From Streptomyces sp. NBC_01463 (GTDB taxonomy: Bacteria; Actinomycetota; Actinomycetes; Streptomycetales; Streptomycetaceae), in the NCBI GenBank assembly GCA_036227345.1, contig CP109468.1, positions 248,001 to 312,000 on the forward strand: a DNA stretch of 64,000 bases. Reading direction: 5' to 3'. The translations under genes and the position numbers were made by a program. The notes under the pieces were generated by a model. That model saw only the letters and a program-made list of their open reading frames with translations, was not told the origin of the DNA and did no database searches. Shown one piece after another: positions 53,304 through 62,833 of the stretch. Each line of letters begins with the position of its first letter. Position 1 is the stretch's first letter.

Positions 53304-55640
53304 TCAGTCGAGCCCGTCGGCCAGGACGGTGAGCCGGGCACCGCGGGTCCGGTCGGAGGACGGGCCCGTCTCCACCTCGAATTCGCCCGGCTCCACGGCC
53401 CGCTCCAGGTCGCGCGTGACGGAGGCCAGGGTCCGTGCCTCCACGGGGAAGGAGACCTCGGCCCGTTCCCCGGGTTCGAGAGCGACCCGGGCGAAGCCGC
53501 GCAGTTCCCGGACCCGTGGCCACGAAGTGCCCCCGACGACCCGGCGTACGTAGAGCTGCACCGTCTCCCGTACCGGCCGGGCACCGGTGTTGCGGATGCC
53601 GACCGTGCACACCAGCGGCTGAGGTGGGGCATGCGTGGTGTTCGGTGCGGCGGGGGTGAGTTCCGCCACCGGGACAGAGCTCCGGGACAGGCGCGGGGTG
53701 CCGTACTCGACCGTCGTGTAGCTCAGCCCGTGGCCGAACACGTGGCGGGCGGTCGCGGGCTGGTCGACATAGCCGCGGTATCCGTGGTCCTTCCCGTTGT
53801 AGTGGACGGGAAGCTGCGCCGCCGAGCGCGGCACCGAGACGGGCAGCCGCCCCACGGGGTCCGCCGCGCCGAACAGGACGTCGGCCACCGCGCGCCCGCC
53901 CCAGGGGCCGGGGTACCAGGCGCTCAGCACCGCGGCTGCCCGGCCGGCGAGGTCCGGCAGCGCGTGCGGGCGGCCCTGGACCAGCACCACGACGACGGGT
54001 GTCCCTGTCGCGATGGTGGCGTCGAGCAGGGCCGACTGGCCCTGTGGGAGGCCGAGTTCGGCCAGGTCGACGCCCTCGCCGCATGTCATCTCGACAGGGT
54101 TGCCCGAGGAGACGACCGCTGCCCCGTTGGCGTCGAAGCGGGTTCCCGACTCTCGGGCGCTCGATCCGCCGAGCACCACGACCGCCACATCGGCCCCGGC
54201 TGCGAGCGCGACTGCGCCGGGAAGGCCGGACAGGTCGCCGCCCACGAGACCGGCCCCCCGGGCGTGCACGATCTCCGTGCCCCGGGGTGCCGCCGCCTTC
54301 AGTCCGTCGAGGACGCTGATGCCCGTGCCCGGCCGCTGGGGCGCGGTGTAGTCGCCGATCTGCTGCGGCACGGAGTCGGCGTTCGGGCCGATGACCGCGA
54401 TCCGGCGGGCGCGCTCGCCGAGCGGGAGTGTCCCGCCGTCGTGCGTGAGCAGGGTGACCGATTCCCGGGCGATGCGCTCGCTCAGTTGCTCGGGGCCCGG
54501 CGCGGGGCTGCGGTCCCCGGTGTACGGGTTCTCGAACAGGCCGAGCCGGAACTTCAGCGCGAGCACCCTGCCGACCGCGGTGTCCAGCGTGCCCTCGTCC
54601 ACGAGGCCGCGCCGCACGGCCTCCTCCAGGCGGGGGAAACTGGCGTCCCACAGACTCAGATCCGTGCCCGCGCGCAGGGCCATGGCACCCGCCGCCACCG
54701 GGTCGCCTGCCAGCCGCACCAGGCGGTCGAGCGCCAGCCCGTCCGCCATCACCAGTCCGGTGAACCCCCACCGCTCGCGCAGGATGCCGGTGAGCAGTTC
54801 CCTGTTGGCCGCGCACGGGATGCCGTCGAACTCGTTGTACGCGGCCATGAGGCCGGCCGCTCCGGCCCTGACGCCGGCCAGGGCCGCCTCCAGATGGATC
54901 TCGTGCAGTTCGCGCGCGCCCAGCTCGGTGGCCGCGCTGTTGCGGCCGCCGATCGTGGCGCCCTGCCCGGCGAAGTGCTTGAGGACCACGGCCGCCCGGT
55001 CCGGGCCGATGGACGCTCCGGACGGTCCCTGTACACCGCGCACCAGCGCTTCCGTGAACCGCGCCGCGAGGTAGGGGTCCTCACCGAAGCACTCCTCCGC
55101 ACGCCCCCAGCGCGGGTCGCGCACCAGGTCGAGCGCGGACACCAGGGCTACGTGGCCGCCGCGTGACCGCAGCTGCGCGGCGGCGAGCGCCGCGGCTTCC
55201 TCGTACAGGTCCGGGTTCCAGGTGGCGCCGACCGCCAGGTTGACGGGCAGCAGCGTGCCGTCCAGTGCCTGGAGACCGTGCGGCATCTCCTCGACCAGGA
55301 GAACGGGGATCCCGAGCCGGGTGGTCTCCACGACGTGCCGCTGCACGGCGTCGGAGACACGCGCGCCGTCCACCGCACCGATACCCGTGGCCGCGGTCAC
55401 GCCCGACCAGGGGTCGGCCCGCTGAAGCCCGTAGAGCGCGCCCATCCCGTCGAAGGCGGCCACCTCGGCGCGGAAGGCATCGGTCAGGCGGTGGCCCGAG
55501 GCCTCGCGCTCGTACGCGTCCCAGCCGTACATCCGCTGGTTGACCTGCCCCACCTTCTCGGTGAGCGTCATCCGTGACAGGAGGTCACGCACCCGGTCGG
55601 CTACGGGCGCCGCGGGATCACGGAAGAGCGGCTGGGACAT
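53304..55640 (-). CDS. GH3 family beta-glucosidase
   Basis: The 778-residue protein has the GH3 barrel and alpha/beta domain followed by a fibronectin-III-like end. Conserved elements are RDPRWGRAEECFGEDPYL, KHFAGQG (Lys221-His222), AAYNEFDGIPC and the nucleophile segment FTGLVMADGLALDRL with Asp300. The usual Ser before the nucleophile is Ala. No signal sequence is present, so it hydrolyses oligosaccharides after import. It is the last gene of an operon with an ABC importer, a LacI regulator and a second glycosidase. Confidence 0.88.
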   Translation of the reverse strand: MSQPLFRDPAAPVADRVRDLLSRMTLTEKVGQVNQRMYGWDAYEREASGHRLTDAFRAEVAAFDGMGALYGLQRADPWSGVTAATGIGAVDGARVSDAVQRHVVETTRLGIPVLLVEEMPHGLQALDGTLLPVNLAVGATWNPDLYEEAAALAAAQLRSRGGHVALVSALDLVRDPRWGRAEECFGEDPYLAARFTEALVRGVQGPSGASIGPDRAAVVLKHFAGQGATIGGRNSAATELGARELHEIHLEAALAGVRAGAAGLMAAYNEFDGIPCAANRELLTGILRERWGFTGLVMADGLALDRLVRLAGDPVAAGAMALRAGTDLSLWDASFPRLEEAVRRGLVDEGTLDTAVGRVLALKFRLGLFENPYTGDRSPAPGPEQLSERIARESVTLLTHDGGTLPLGERARRIAVIGPNADSVPQQIGDYTAPQRPGTGISVLDGLKAAAPRGTEIVHARGAGLVGGDLSGLPGAVALAAGADVAVVVLGGSSARESGTRFDANGAAVVSSGNPVEMTCGEGVDLAELGLPQGQSALLDATIATGTPVVVVLVQGRPHALPDLAGRAAAVLSAWYPGPWGGRAVADVLFGAADPVGRLPVSVPRSAAQLPVHYNGKDHGYRGYVDQPATARHVFGHGLSYTTVEYGTPRLSRSSVPVAELTPAAPNTTHAPPQPLVCTVGIRNTGARPVRETVQLYVRRVVGGTSWPRVRELRGFARVALEPGERAEVSFPVEARTLASVTRDLERAVEPGEFEVETGPSSDRTRGARLTVLADGLD

Positions 55641-55707
55641 CGGTGGCTCACTTTCAGGGGCGGGCTGAGCGGGACGGGCGAAGCGGTCGGGCCGGACGCG
55701 CGGCCTG

Positions 55708-57642
55708 TCAGCGCAGTTCGAGGACGCGCACCCCGTACGGGGCGATCACCACGTCCACCACCGGGTCGCCGCCCGTCAGCTCGTGCAGTTCACCGTCCGC
55801 CGACGGGCGAACGGTCAGTTCATCGGCGGACTGGCTCACCAGCCAGACGAAGCGGGTGCCGTCCTCCCGGACCAGCGTGTCGGCGGCGACGTACGGCGAT
55901 CCGGCCGTCACCGGCCGTGCGGCCCCGGCGAGTTCGGCGAGCGCCGCGTACAGCCGGTGCGTCTGCTCCGGGTTGGCCCGCGCGGTCCGGGCCGCCATGT
56001 GCTCCAGCGGGTAGGTGGCCAGGATCGTGCGGCCCTCGCCCGTCTCGTGGCGGAGCAGCGCCGGGCGGCCGTGCGCGTCGGTCGCGACGACGCGCGCGCC
56101 GGTGGGGACGACGGGCAGGTAGGCGCGGCTGTCCTCGTTCCCGGCGACGGGGAACGTCAGGGTCTCACCTGCGGCTATGGAGCCGAAGTCCTCCGTGAAC
56201 GTCATCTCCAGCACGTCGTCCTCGATCGGTTCCGCGACACCGTAGGAGAGCTGGAGCTCCACGCCGAACAGTCCGTCCAGATCGTGGAACCACGGGCCAC
56301 GTGTCGCCGGGTGCTCGCCCGAGCAGAACGACAGGTAGACCGTGGCGCCCTCGCGGGCCCGGCGCTCCAGCGCGCGTCGGGTGCGGGTGGTCAGCTGCCG
56401 GGTCGAGGGCAGCAGGTACAGCGCGGCGTCGTCGGGCAGTCCGTCGGCCTCCCTGGCGAACGCCACGGGCAGGTCCGCGCCGCGCGCGGCCACGTAAGCC
56501 TGGTGGAGGGAAGTGAAGATCAGCGGGCGGTCGGCGGGCCGGCTGTAGGGGTAGCCGCGTTCCAGGAAAGCGGGGACGACGAGGGCGGCGTCGGCGTCGG
56601 TGCGGCGGCAGCGGGCGAAGTCGACCTGCTTCAGGACCTCGGCGAAGGCGGCGAGTTCCCGCAGCGGTTCCTTCGGCAGGCCGGTGTGGTCGGTGATGCC
56701 GAAGTGCATCTCGAAGGGGTGGTGATCGTACGGCGACTGCTCCCACAGGTCGTCGTAGTCCGTGTTGTTCCAGGCGATCCAGCCGGTGGCGCCGCCGAGC
56801 AGCGAGTTGTGCAGGGTCTGGCGGTAGAACACTCCGGCGTTCGCGGCGGAGACCGTGTCGGTGGACAGGCCGAACTCCTCCAGCACCACGGGCTGGCCGG
56901 TCACCGCGGCGAGTTCGCACTCGAACGCGGCACGGTAGTGCTGGCGCGGCCGGTCCGTGTCGGAGCGGTAGACGTGCGGCCCGACGAAGTCCACGTACTC
57001 GGCGGTGTCCCGCAGCGAGAATCCGTTGTCGCGGCCGGTGACCTCGATGCCCCAGGCGCCGTCGCCGAGCGAGACGGGCTGGGTGCCGCCCGCCGCCCGG
57101 ACCGCGTCGCACATGAACTGCGCCCAGGCGGTGACGACGTCGCTGGAGGGCGGGTCGACCTGGTAGATCCGGCCGTAGCCCGGCATCTCGTTGGTGATGA
57201 GCCAGCCGGTGACCGCGGGGTGGTCCTTGAAGCGGCGGGTCATCTGGGAGACGAACCAGGCCTGACGCCCGACGAGCCACACGTCCTCGTACAGGTCGCG
57301 GTCGCCCCGCCAGGCCGGGTCCCAGTTCTCGCCCGACATGTGGCCGACGATGAAGGTGGGGACCGTCCCCATCCCCGCCTCGGTGTGGGCGTCCAGGAAG
57401 TCGCGGAACCGCTCGCACAGCTCCTCGTCGATCCGGCCGGGCTCCGGGTGGAAGTCGGGCCAGTAGAAGAAGGAGCGGGTCATGTTCAGTCCGTGGTCGC
57501 GCAGGACGGCCAGTTCCTCGCGGACGGTCTTCGGGTCGTAGTTCCGCCACATGAGCGGACCGCCGGTGCGGGACCAGAAGTTGGCGCCGAGCCAGGGAAG
57601 AACGGCGGAGTCGTGGGTGAGCTGGGCGCTGTGGCGTCGCAT
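55708..57642 (-). CDS. GH5-like cytoplasmic glycoside hydrolase (beta-mannanase/glucosidase type)
   Basis: The 644-residue protein has a TIM barrel with acid/base Glu152 in WLITNEMPGYG and nucleophile Glu256 in VVLEEFGLS, the pattern of GH5/clan A. A beta-rich C-terminal region with YLPVVPTGARVVATDAHGRP follows. No signal peptide is present. It lies between the LacI and GH3 genes, 67 bases before the latter, and should cut the sugar brought in by the adjacent ABC transporter. The exact sugar, perhaps a beta-mannan- or cellulose-type oligosaccharide, is inferred. Confidence 0.8.
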   Translation of the reverse strand: MRRHSAQLTHDSAVLPWLGANFWSRTGGPLMWRNYDPKTVREELAVLRDHGLNMTRSFFYWPDFHPEPGRIDEELCERFRDFLDAHTEAGMGTVPTFIVGHMSGENWDPAWRGDRDLYEDVWLVGRQAWFVSQMTRRFKDHPAVTGWLITNEMPGYGRIYQVDPPSSDVVTAWAQFMCDAVRAAGGTQPVSLGDGAWGIEVTGRDNGFSLRDTAEYVDFVGPHVYRSDTDRPRQHYRAAFECELAAVTGQPVVLEEFGLSTDTVSAANAGVFYRQTLHNSLLGGATGWIAWNNTDYDDLWEQSPYDHHPFEMHFGITDHTGLPKEPLRELAAFAEVLKQVDFARCRRTDADAALVVPAFLERGYPYSRPADRPLIFTSLHQAYVAARGADLPVAFAREADGLPDDAALYLLPSTRQLTTRTRRALERRAREGATVYLSFCSGEHPATRGPWFHDLDGLFGVELQLSYGVAEPIEDDVLEMTFTEDFGSIAAGETLTFPVAGNEDSRAYLPVVPTGARVVATDAHGRPALLRHETGEGRTILATYPLEHMAARTARANPEQTHRLYAALAELAGAARPVTAGSPYVAADTLVREDGTRFVWLVSQSADELTVRPSADGELHELTGGDPVVDVVIAPYGVRVLELR

Positions 57643-57781
57643 GGTCGGGTCCTGACCTCTTCGATGTGCGGGGGTGGATCGGTGCGGCGGGAGAACGGCC
57701 GGTGGGGCGGGCCGGGAGCCGCGGGGCGGAGCGGGGCCTGAGGGGCGGGCCGCGGGCGGGGCGGTCTGGGGAGCTCACGTT

Positions 57782-58885
57782 TCACGACCCGGCGGGAGAC
57801 GGGCCCGTCGACTCCCGGACGACCAGGCTGGGGCGTCCGTCGAGGACAGGTGCCGGCACGTCCTCGCCGCAGCGGAGGAGCAGTTCACGGGCGGCGGCCG
57901 CACCGACCCGTTGCACCTGCTGGTCCACGGTGGTCAGACGGGGGTGGAGCCAGCGGCCGAGCGGCAGGTTGTCGTAACCGACCACCGACACGTCCTGCGG
58001 CACCCGGAGTCCGCGGCGCTGGGCCGTGCCGATGCCGATGACGGCCATGGAGTCGTTGGGGAAGACCAGCGCGGTCGGCCGGCCGGGCAGGGCGAGCAGT
58101 TCCTCGGTCACGGCGACGGCCGCCTGTTCGGTGAAATCGGTGTGCCGGACGGCCACGGGACTCAGCCCGGCCACGGCAAGCGCATCCTCGAAGGCGGCGC
58201 GGCGCAGCCGGGTGTGCACCAGTTCGGCCGGGCCCGCGACGTACGCGAACCGCCGGTGGCCGAGTTCCAGCAGGTGGGCGACGGCCTCTCGGACACCGGC
58301 GTCCTGCTGACCGAGCCCCACACCGGGCACGGGTGATTCGGGGTCGGGTGCGCCCAGCAGGACGGCGGGCAGTCCGAGGTCCCGCAGCAGGTGCGGGCGC
58401 GGGTCGTCGGCGCGCGCGTCGGTCAGTACGGCTCCGTCTATGCGGCCCTCCGCGACCAGCCGTTCGTACAGGGCGTTCTCCTGGGCGATGTCGGCGACCA
58501 GGTGGAGCAGGAGACCGTAGCCCCGGGGGGCGAGTTCGCCCTCCAGGCCGGTGATCAGTTCGCTGAAGTGCGGGTCGGCGCCGAGCACGTCCGTGGGGCG
58601 TCTGACGACGAGCGCGATCGTGCGGGTCCGGGCCCGGCGCAGGGCCGACGCGGACGCGCTGGGCGACCAGCCCAGTTCGGCGGCCGCCGCGAGGACCCGG
58701 CGGCGGGTGGCCTCGGAGATCCGGCCGGTGCCGTTGACGGCCTGGGAGACCGCGGCGGTGGAGACCCCGGCCGCTGCGGCCACCGCCTTGATCGTGGGCC
58801 GGCCGGTGGTCTGGGCCGGCTGCCCCGGCGGTGTGCCCGCCGTGCCGTCCGATTCCTGGGTGCGCCCCTTGAGACGTTCCTTCAC
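57782..58885 (-). CDS. LacI family transcriptional regulator
   Basis: The 367-residue protein has the LacI headpiece TIKAVAAAAGVSTAAVSQAV with GRISEATRRRVLAAAAEL, then a periplasmic-binding-like effector domain ending in LTTVDQQVQRVGAAAARELL. The GTG start at 58885 overlaps the stop of the permease by four bases (GTGA), so it is made with the transporter it controls. It most likely binds the TTAACC/GGTTAA palindrome upstream of the binding-protein gene and is released by the imported sugar. Confidence 0.9.
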   Translation of the reverse strand: MKERLKGRTQESDGTAGTPPGQPAQTTGRPTIKAVAAAAGVSTAAVSQAVNGTGRISEATRRRVLAAAAELGWSPSASASALRRARTRTIALVVRRPTDVLGADPHFSELITGLEGELAPRGYGLLLHLVADIAQENALYERLVAEGRIDGAVLTDARADDPRPHLLRDLGLPAVLLGAPDPESPVPGVGLGQQDAGVREAVAHLLELGHRRFAYVAGPAELVHTRLRRAAFEDALAVAGLSPVAVRHTDFTEQAAVAVTEELLALPGRPTALVFPNDSMAVIGIGTAQRRGLRVPQDVSVVGYDNLPLGRWLHPRLTTVDQQVQRVGAAAARELLLRCGEDVPAPVLDGRPSLVVRESTGPSPAGS

Positions 58886-59709
58886 ATCTTCACCGCCCCG
58901 CTGACGAGTGCCTGTTGCATGCGCTTCTGGAGCACGGTGTACACCACCCAGACGGGAACCAGTGTCAGGACCGTGCCCGCGGTCAGGATGCCGTAGTCGG
59001 TGCCGGTCAGGGACTTGAGGGTGGGCAGCGCCACCTGCACGGTGCGCTGTTCGGGGTCGGGGCCGATGATGACGAGGGAGTACAGGTACTCGTTCCAGAA
59101 CGTCAGGAAGTTCAGGAGGAGGATCGTGGCGATCCCGGGCATGCACATCGGGGTGTAGATGTGCCGCAGGACGGCGAAGGTGGACGCCCCGTCCATCCGC
59201 GCCGCCTCTTCCATCTCGCGCGGGATCGTCCGCATGAACTGGACGAGGATCACGACGGACAGCGGCATCGCCGTGGCCGGCAGGAAGAGGACCATGAAGG
59301 TGCGGGTGTGGAAGAGTCCGGTCGCCGCGGCCAGCAGGAACGTGGGGAAGAGCGCGGCGAACGTGGGGACCAGGAACCCCAGGGAGAACACCCGCTCCAC
59401 GAAGGCGCCGAGGCGTCCCTCGGTACGGGCGATCGCGAAGGCCGCCGGAATGGCCAGGGCCAGGGTGAGCGCCAGTGCCAGCGCGGTGACGAGCACCGAG
59501 TTGACGACGGCCGGCCCGAGGTCCGCGGAGGAGAACGCCTCCCCGAAGTTGTGCGGGGAGAACGAGGTGGGCAGGGAGAAGGGACTTCCGAAGATCTGGT
59601 CGTTCGTCTTGAACGCCGAGACCAGCAGGTAGTAGAGGGGCACCACCAGCAGCGCCGCGTACAGCCACGCGAGGATGTGGGCCGGCAGCCAGGACCTTCC
59701 GAACTTCAT
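58882..59709 (-). CDS. Carbohydrate ABC transporter permease (MalG type)
   Basis: The 275-residue permease has six hydrophobic helices and the EAA-type loop MEEAARMDGASTFAVLRHIY that contacts the ATPase. The ATPase is not encoded here; in Streptomyces a shared MsiK-type ATPase usually serves such importers. Its stop overlaps the LacI start. Confidence 0.9.
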   Translation of the reverse strand: MKFGRSWLPAHILAWLYAALLVVPLYYLLVSAFKTNDQIFGSPFSLPTSFSPHNFGEAFSSADLGPAVVNSVLVTALALALTLALAIPAAFAIARTEGRLGAFVERVFSLGFLVPTFAALFPTFLLAAATGLFHTRTFMVLFLPATAMPLSVVILVQFMRTIPREMEEAARMDGASTFAVLRHIYTPMCMPGIATILLLNFLTFWNEYLYSLVIIGPDPEQRTVQVALPTLKSLTGTDYGILTAGTVLTLVPVWVVYTVLQKRMQQALVSGAVKM

Positions 59710-59722
59710 GGAACCGCTCCGA

Positions 59723-60664
59723 TCAGTAGTTCTGGCGGAAGACGCGACGGATCGTCAGCAGCCCGGCCAGACCGACCAGGAACAGGACCACGCCGACCGT
59801 CTGGCTGTAGCCGAGGTCGGCCGCGATGAACGCCTTCTGGTAGACGAGGAAGGACAACGTTGTCGACGAGCTTCCGGGGCCGCCCTGCGTGAGCAGCAGT
59901 ACGTTCTGCGCGGAGCCGAACAGCGTCCACAGGAACTGGAGCATGGTCACGACGCCGACGAAGTCGCGGATGACGGGGAAGTGGATGCGCCACATGGCGC
60001 GCCAGTGGCCGGCGCCGTCGAGCTGGGCGGCCTCGCCTATCTCGTCCGGCACGCTGCCGAGCCGGGCGGCGAAGAGCACGGCGGTGAATCCGATGCCGCT
60101 CCACACGTCGAGGACGATGAGGCAGTAGAGGGCGGTGGACGGGGAGGCGAGCCAGGCGTCGGTGAGCGAACCCAGACCGGCCTTGTCCAGTGCGCCGTTG
60201 AGCATCCCGTCGGGCGAGAGGACCGCGTAGAAGACCATCGCCTTGGCGGGCGTGGAGATCAGGCCGGGGATGAAGAGCAGGTAGCGCAGGACGCGGTGGC
60301 CCGGCGGCTTCTGCGCGACGTAGTACCCGAGCATGTACGCGCAGACGATCATCACGGGAAGGGCGATGACCAGCTGGGTGGCGGTGTTGCCCACCGAGTC
60401 CCAGAAGACCGGGTCGTCCAGCACCGTGCGGACGTTGTCGAGCCCGGCGAAGGACACGGGCTGGAGCATGCCCGGCCAGTGCAGGGCCGCGATGACGAAG
60501 ATGGCGACCAGCGGGCCGACCATGAAGACGAGGTACCAGACCAGTGCCGGCACGGCGAGGACGACCCCGGACTGCTTGCGGCGTGCGGTCCGTGCGGGAG
60601 GAGGTGAGGGCGGGGCCGGCCGGCGGACCGAGGCGCCGCCCGGGGCGGACGAGAGCAACGTCAT
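59723..60664 (-). CDS. Sugar ABC transporter permease (MalF type)
   Basis: The 313-residue permease has about six helices and the EAA-type loop IGEAAQLDGAGHWRAMWRIH. A Pro/Arg-rich N-terminus precedes the first helix. It lies 13 bases before the second permease and 32 bases after the binding-protein gene, so all are in one operon. Confidence 0.9.
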   Translation of the reverse strand: MTLLSSAPGGASVRRPAPPSPPPARTARRKQSGVVLAVPALVWYLVFMVGPLVAIFVIAALHWPGMLQPVSFAGLDNVRTVLDDPVFWDSVGNTATQLVIALPVMIVCAYMLGYYVAQKPPGHRVLRYLLFIPGLISTPAKAMVFYAVLSPDGMLNGALDKAGLGSLTDAWLASPSTALYCLIVLDVWSGIGFTAVLFAARLGSVPDEIGEAAQLDGAGHWRAMWRIHFPVIRDFVGVVTMLQFLWTLFGSAQNVLLLTQGGPGSSSTTLSFLVYQKAFIAADLGYSQTVGVVLFLVGLAGLLTIRRVFRQNY

Positions 60665-60696
60665 GAAGGGACTCGCAGAGGGCTCGGGCGCGCGGA

Positions 60697-61980
60697 TCAG
60701 GCCGTGCGGTAGGCGGATTCGAGGGCGGAGCGCACGGCGGCCGCGCTCGTCCCCCGGGTGAAGGCGGTGCTGGTCGCCGTGATCAGGGGCTGGGTGGCCG
60801 TCGGGGGGACGTACAGGTCGGGCAGGAGTACCTGGCCGACCCGGTCGCCGAGCTGCTGGGCCTTGGCCACCAGCGGGAAGTCCTTGCTGACGGTGTCGGT
60901 GACGAGCGCCATGTCCCGGCCGCTCTCGGTGATGAAGCGCGAGACCGTCTCGGGGCGGTACATGAAGCGCAGGAACTTCTCGACCGATGGCAGCTTCTTG
61001 ACGCCGTTGGGGCTGATCCAGAACCCGATGAGGGTGTACGAGCGCAGGATGGTCGGCTTGCTGTGCGCCGCGCCGGGGGCCAGCGGCCAGCCACCGACCT
61101 CCGTGTGCCCGGCCGCCTTCGGTGAGACCTTCGCCAGCGCCGACGACATCGCGGACTGGATGGCCGCCGCCTCGGTGTTGTACTGCGTGGTCATGATGTC
61201 CGAGGTCAGCCCCTGCGCCTTGTCGGCGAAGACACCGGCGTCGCGCAGCTGGACGAAGTAGTCGATGCCCTCGCGGGCTCCCCTGCTGCCGCTGAAGTCT
61301 CCGCTCGTGTAGACCTTCCGCGCCTCGTCGGGCGTGAGGAACGTCTGGATGATCTGGGCCAGCAGCTTCTGTCCGGTCCAGTCGTTTCCGCCGACGGTGA
61401 CCGGGGCGATGCCCTTGGCCCGCAGCCGGCGCGCGGCCCCGATCAGCTGGTCACCGGTGGTGGGTACGGAGTCGACGCCGGCCCGCCCGAGCAGGGCGGT
61501 GTTGAAGGCGACGGGCCAGTTGGTGGCGAAGTACGGGAAGGCGCGGAGCCTGCCGTCGGCGTCGGTCCACTCCTCGATGGCGGCGGGCAGCACGCGCTCG
61601 CGGAGCCCCCAGTCGTCGAGGTAGCCCTTCACGTCGACGGTGGCCCCGACATCGGTCCAGGCCAGGGTCTTGTCGTAGAGGTTGACCATGACCACGTCCG
61701 GCTCCTTGCGGGCCAGCCGGGAGGTCTCGTACACCTGGGGCAGGTCGTCGCCGTTGACGAGGTTCTTGATCCGGATGTCCGGATTCTCCTCGTGGAACGC
61801 CTTGACGACTGCCTTGTAGGTGGGAGAACCGGGCGCGGTGGTACCGAGTTGGGTGTGCACGGTCAGGGTGCCGGGGTCGGAATCGGCCGAGGCGAGTGTG
61901 GAGCAGCCGGACAGAGCGGTAGCGGCGGCGAGGCCGGAGCCTGCAGCGAGGAAACCGCGCCGGCTCAGGGATGAGCGCAC
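60697..61980 (-). CDS. Extracellular sugar-binding lipoprotein
   Basis: The 427-residue precursor has a twin-arginine-like start (LSRRGFLAAGSGLAAATA) and a lipobox LSGC, so it is exported and lipid-anchored. The mature part is a cluster B/D-type solute-binding protein with FPYFATNWPVAFNTALLGRA and WPLAPGAAHSKPTILRSYTL segments. It captures an oligosaccharide for the two permeases. The GTG start is 25 bases downstream of the candidate LacI operator. Confidence 0.88.
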   Translation of the reverse strand: MRSSLSRRGFLAAGSGLAAATALSGCSTLASADSDPGTLTVHTQLGTTAPGSPTYKAVVKAFHEENPDIRIKNLVNGDDLPQVYETSRLARKEPDVVMVNLYDKTLAWTDVGATVDVKGYLDDWGLRERVLPAAIEEWTDADGRLRAFPYFATNWPVAFNTALLGRAGVDSVPTTGDQLIGAARRLRAKGIAPVTVGGNDWTGQKLLAQIIQTFLTPDEARKVYTSGDFSGSRGAREGIDYFVQLRDAGVFADKAQGLTSDIMTTQYNTEAAAIQSAMSSALAKVSPKAAGHTEVGGWPLAPGAAHSKPTILRSYTLIGFWISPNGVKKLPSVEKFLRFMYRPETVSRFITESGRDMALVTDTVSKDFPLVAKAQQLGDRVGQVLLPDLYVPPTATQPLITATSTAFTRGTSAAAVRSALESAYRTA

Positions 61981-62004
61981 AGCGGGATGTCTCCAACCAG
62001 GACG

Positions 62005-62020
62005 TTAACCTTGTGGTTAA
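62005..62020. promoter_or_regulatory. Candidate LacI operator upstream of sugar-binding protein
   Basis: TTAACC (62005-62010) and GGTTAA (62015-62020) form perfect arms around TTGT. The site lies 25 bases before the binding-protein start, overlapping its probable promoter. It is unlike the TGGGAGCGCTCCCA operator of CebR. Confidence 0.6.
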
Positions 62021-62248
62021 TCGATGTACCAGTGGGCTGCGAGAAACCTAGAGCCACTTGCCGGAACGGTCAACCCCCGGTTGCACATGACGAAAATACG
62101 GACATCTCGGCAACTGACCGGCCACCTTGGGGCAGGATCTGATCACGGGCGGCGCGGTGCTCCCCCGTCCCCGTCCAACCCTGAGCGGACACCGACAGCC
62201 GCCCGCGCCGGACCGCCTGGCATCCTTGAGCCGATCCAGGAGGTGCAC

Positions 62249-62833
62249 ATGTCATTTGCTGAGTACGTGGAACGGGTTGCCGACGAGGTGGTCGGAGAGT
62301 TTCCGGCCGACGCCGGCATCTACGCCGTGACGTTCCGGATCGACAGCGTCGACCAGGATCCCCGGCTCCCGTACGTGGCCATCGGTTACACGACGGAGGC
62401 CGACGCCGCGAGGTCGGCACAGCAGGCGCAGCAGGCGTCGGACGGCTGGGAGACGCGCTGGAGCTACGCGTACTTCCCCGGAACGGGGCTCGAAGGCGTC
62501 CGGGCCGTCGGGCGTGATCCGGAGGGCGCGGAGGCGCACCGGCAGGAGGCCGAGTCCCGGGGGCTCCGGTACGAGGACGACGAGGAGCCGGACGGCCGCG
62601 ACGACCTGCTGATCGAATGGTTCCACGAGGTCTGCGTCGGGGCGGCCCGCCGCCTCCACCTGAGCGGCCGCATCGTGGAGGCGTTGGGACGCCCGACGCC
62701 GGTCATCCTCTACGACATGTTCGAACCGGACGCGATGTTCGAGCTGACGTCGGCCGCCAATCCCGCCGAGTTGGTGGCGGATTTCATGAGGGAGGATCCG
62801 GCCGAGAGCCTGGCGCCCGGATCACGGGAGTGA
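62249..62833 (+). CDS. DUF4303-like hypothetical protein
   Basis: The 194-residue acidic protein starts after a strong CCAGGAGGT ribosome site. IYAVTFRIDSVDQDPRLPYV and DGWETRWSYAYFPGTGLEGV, followed by a DLLIEWFHEVCVGAARRLHL helix, fit the DUF4303 pattern, whose members are often found as immunity-like or unknown small proteins. Its stop overlaps the next gene by four bases (GTGA), so the two products probably act together. No function can be assigned. Confidence 0.55.
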   Translation: MSFAEYVERVADEVVGEFPADAGIYAVTFRIDSVDQDPRLPYVAIGYTTEADAARSAQQAQQASDGWETRWSYAYFPGTGLEGVRAVGRDPEGAEAHRQEAESRGLRYEDDEEPDGRDDLLIEWFHEVCVGAARRLHLSGRIVEALGRPTPVILYDMFEPDAMFELTSAANPAELVADFMREDPAESLAPGSRE

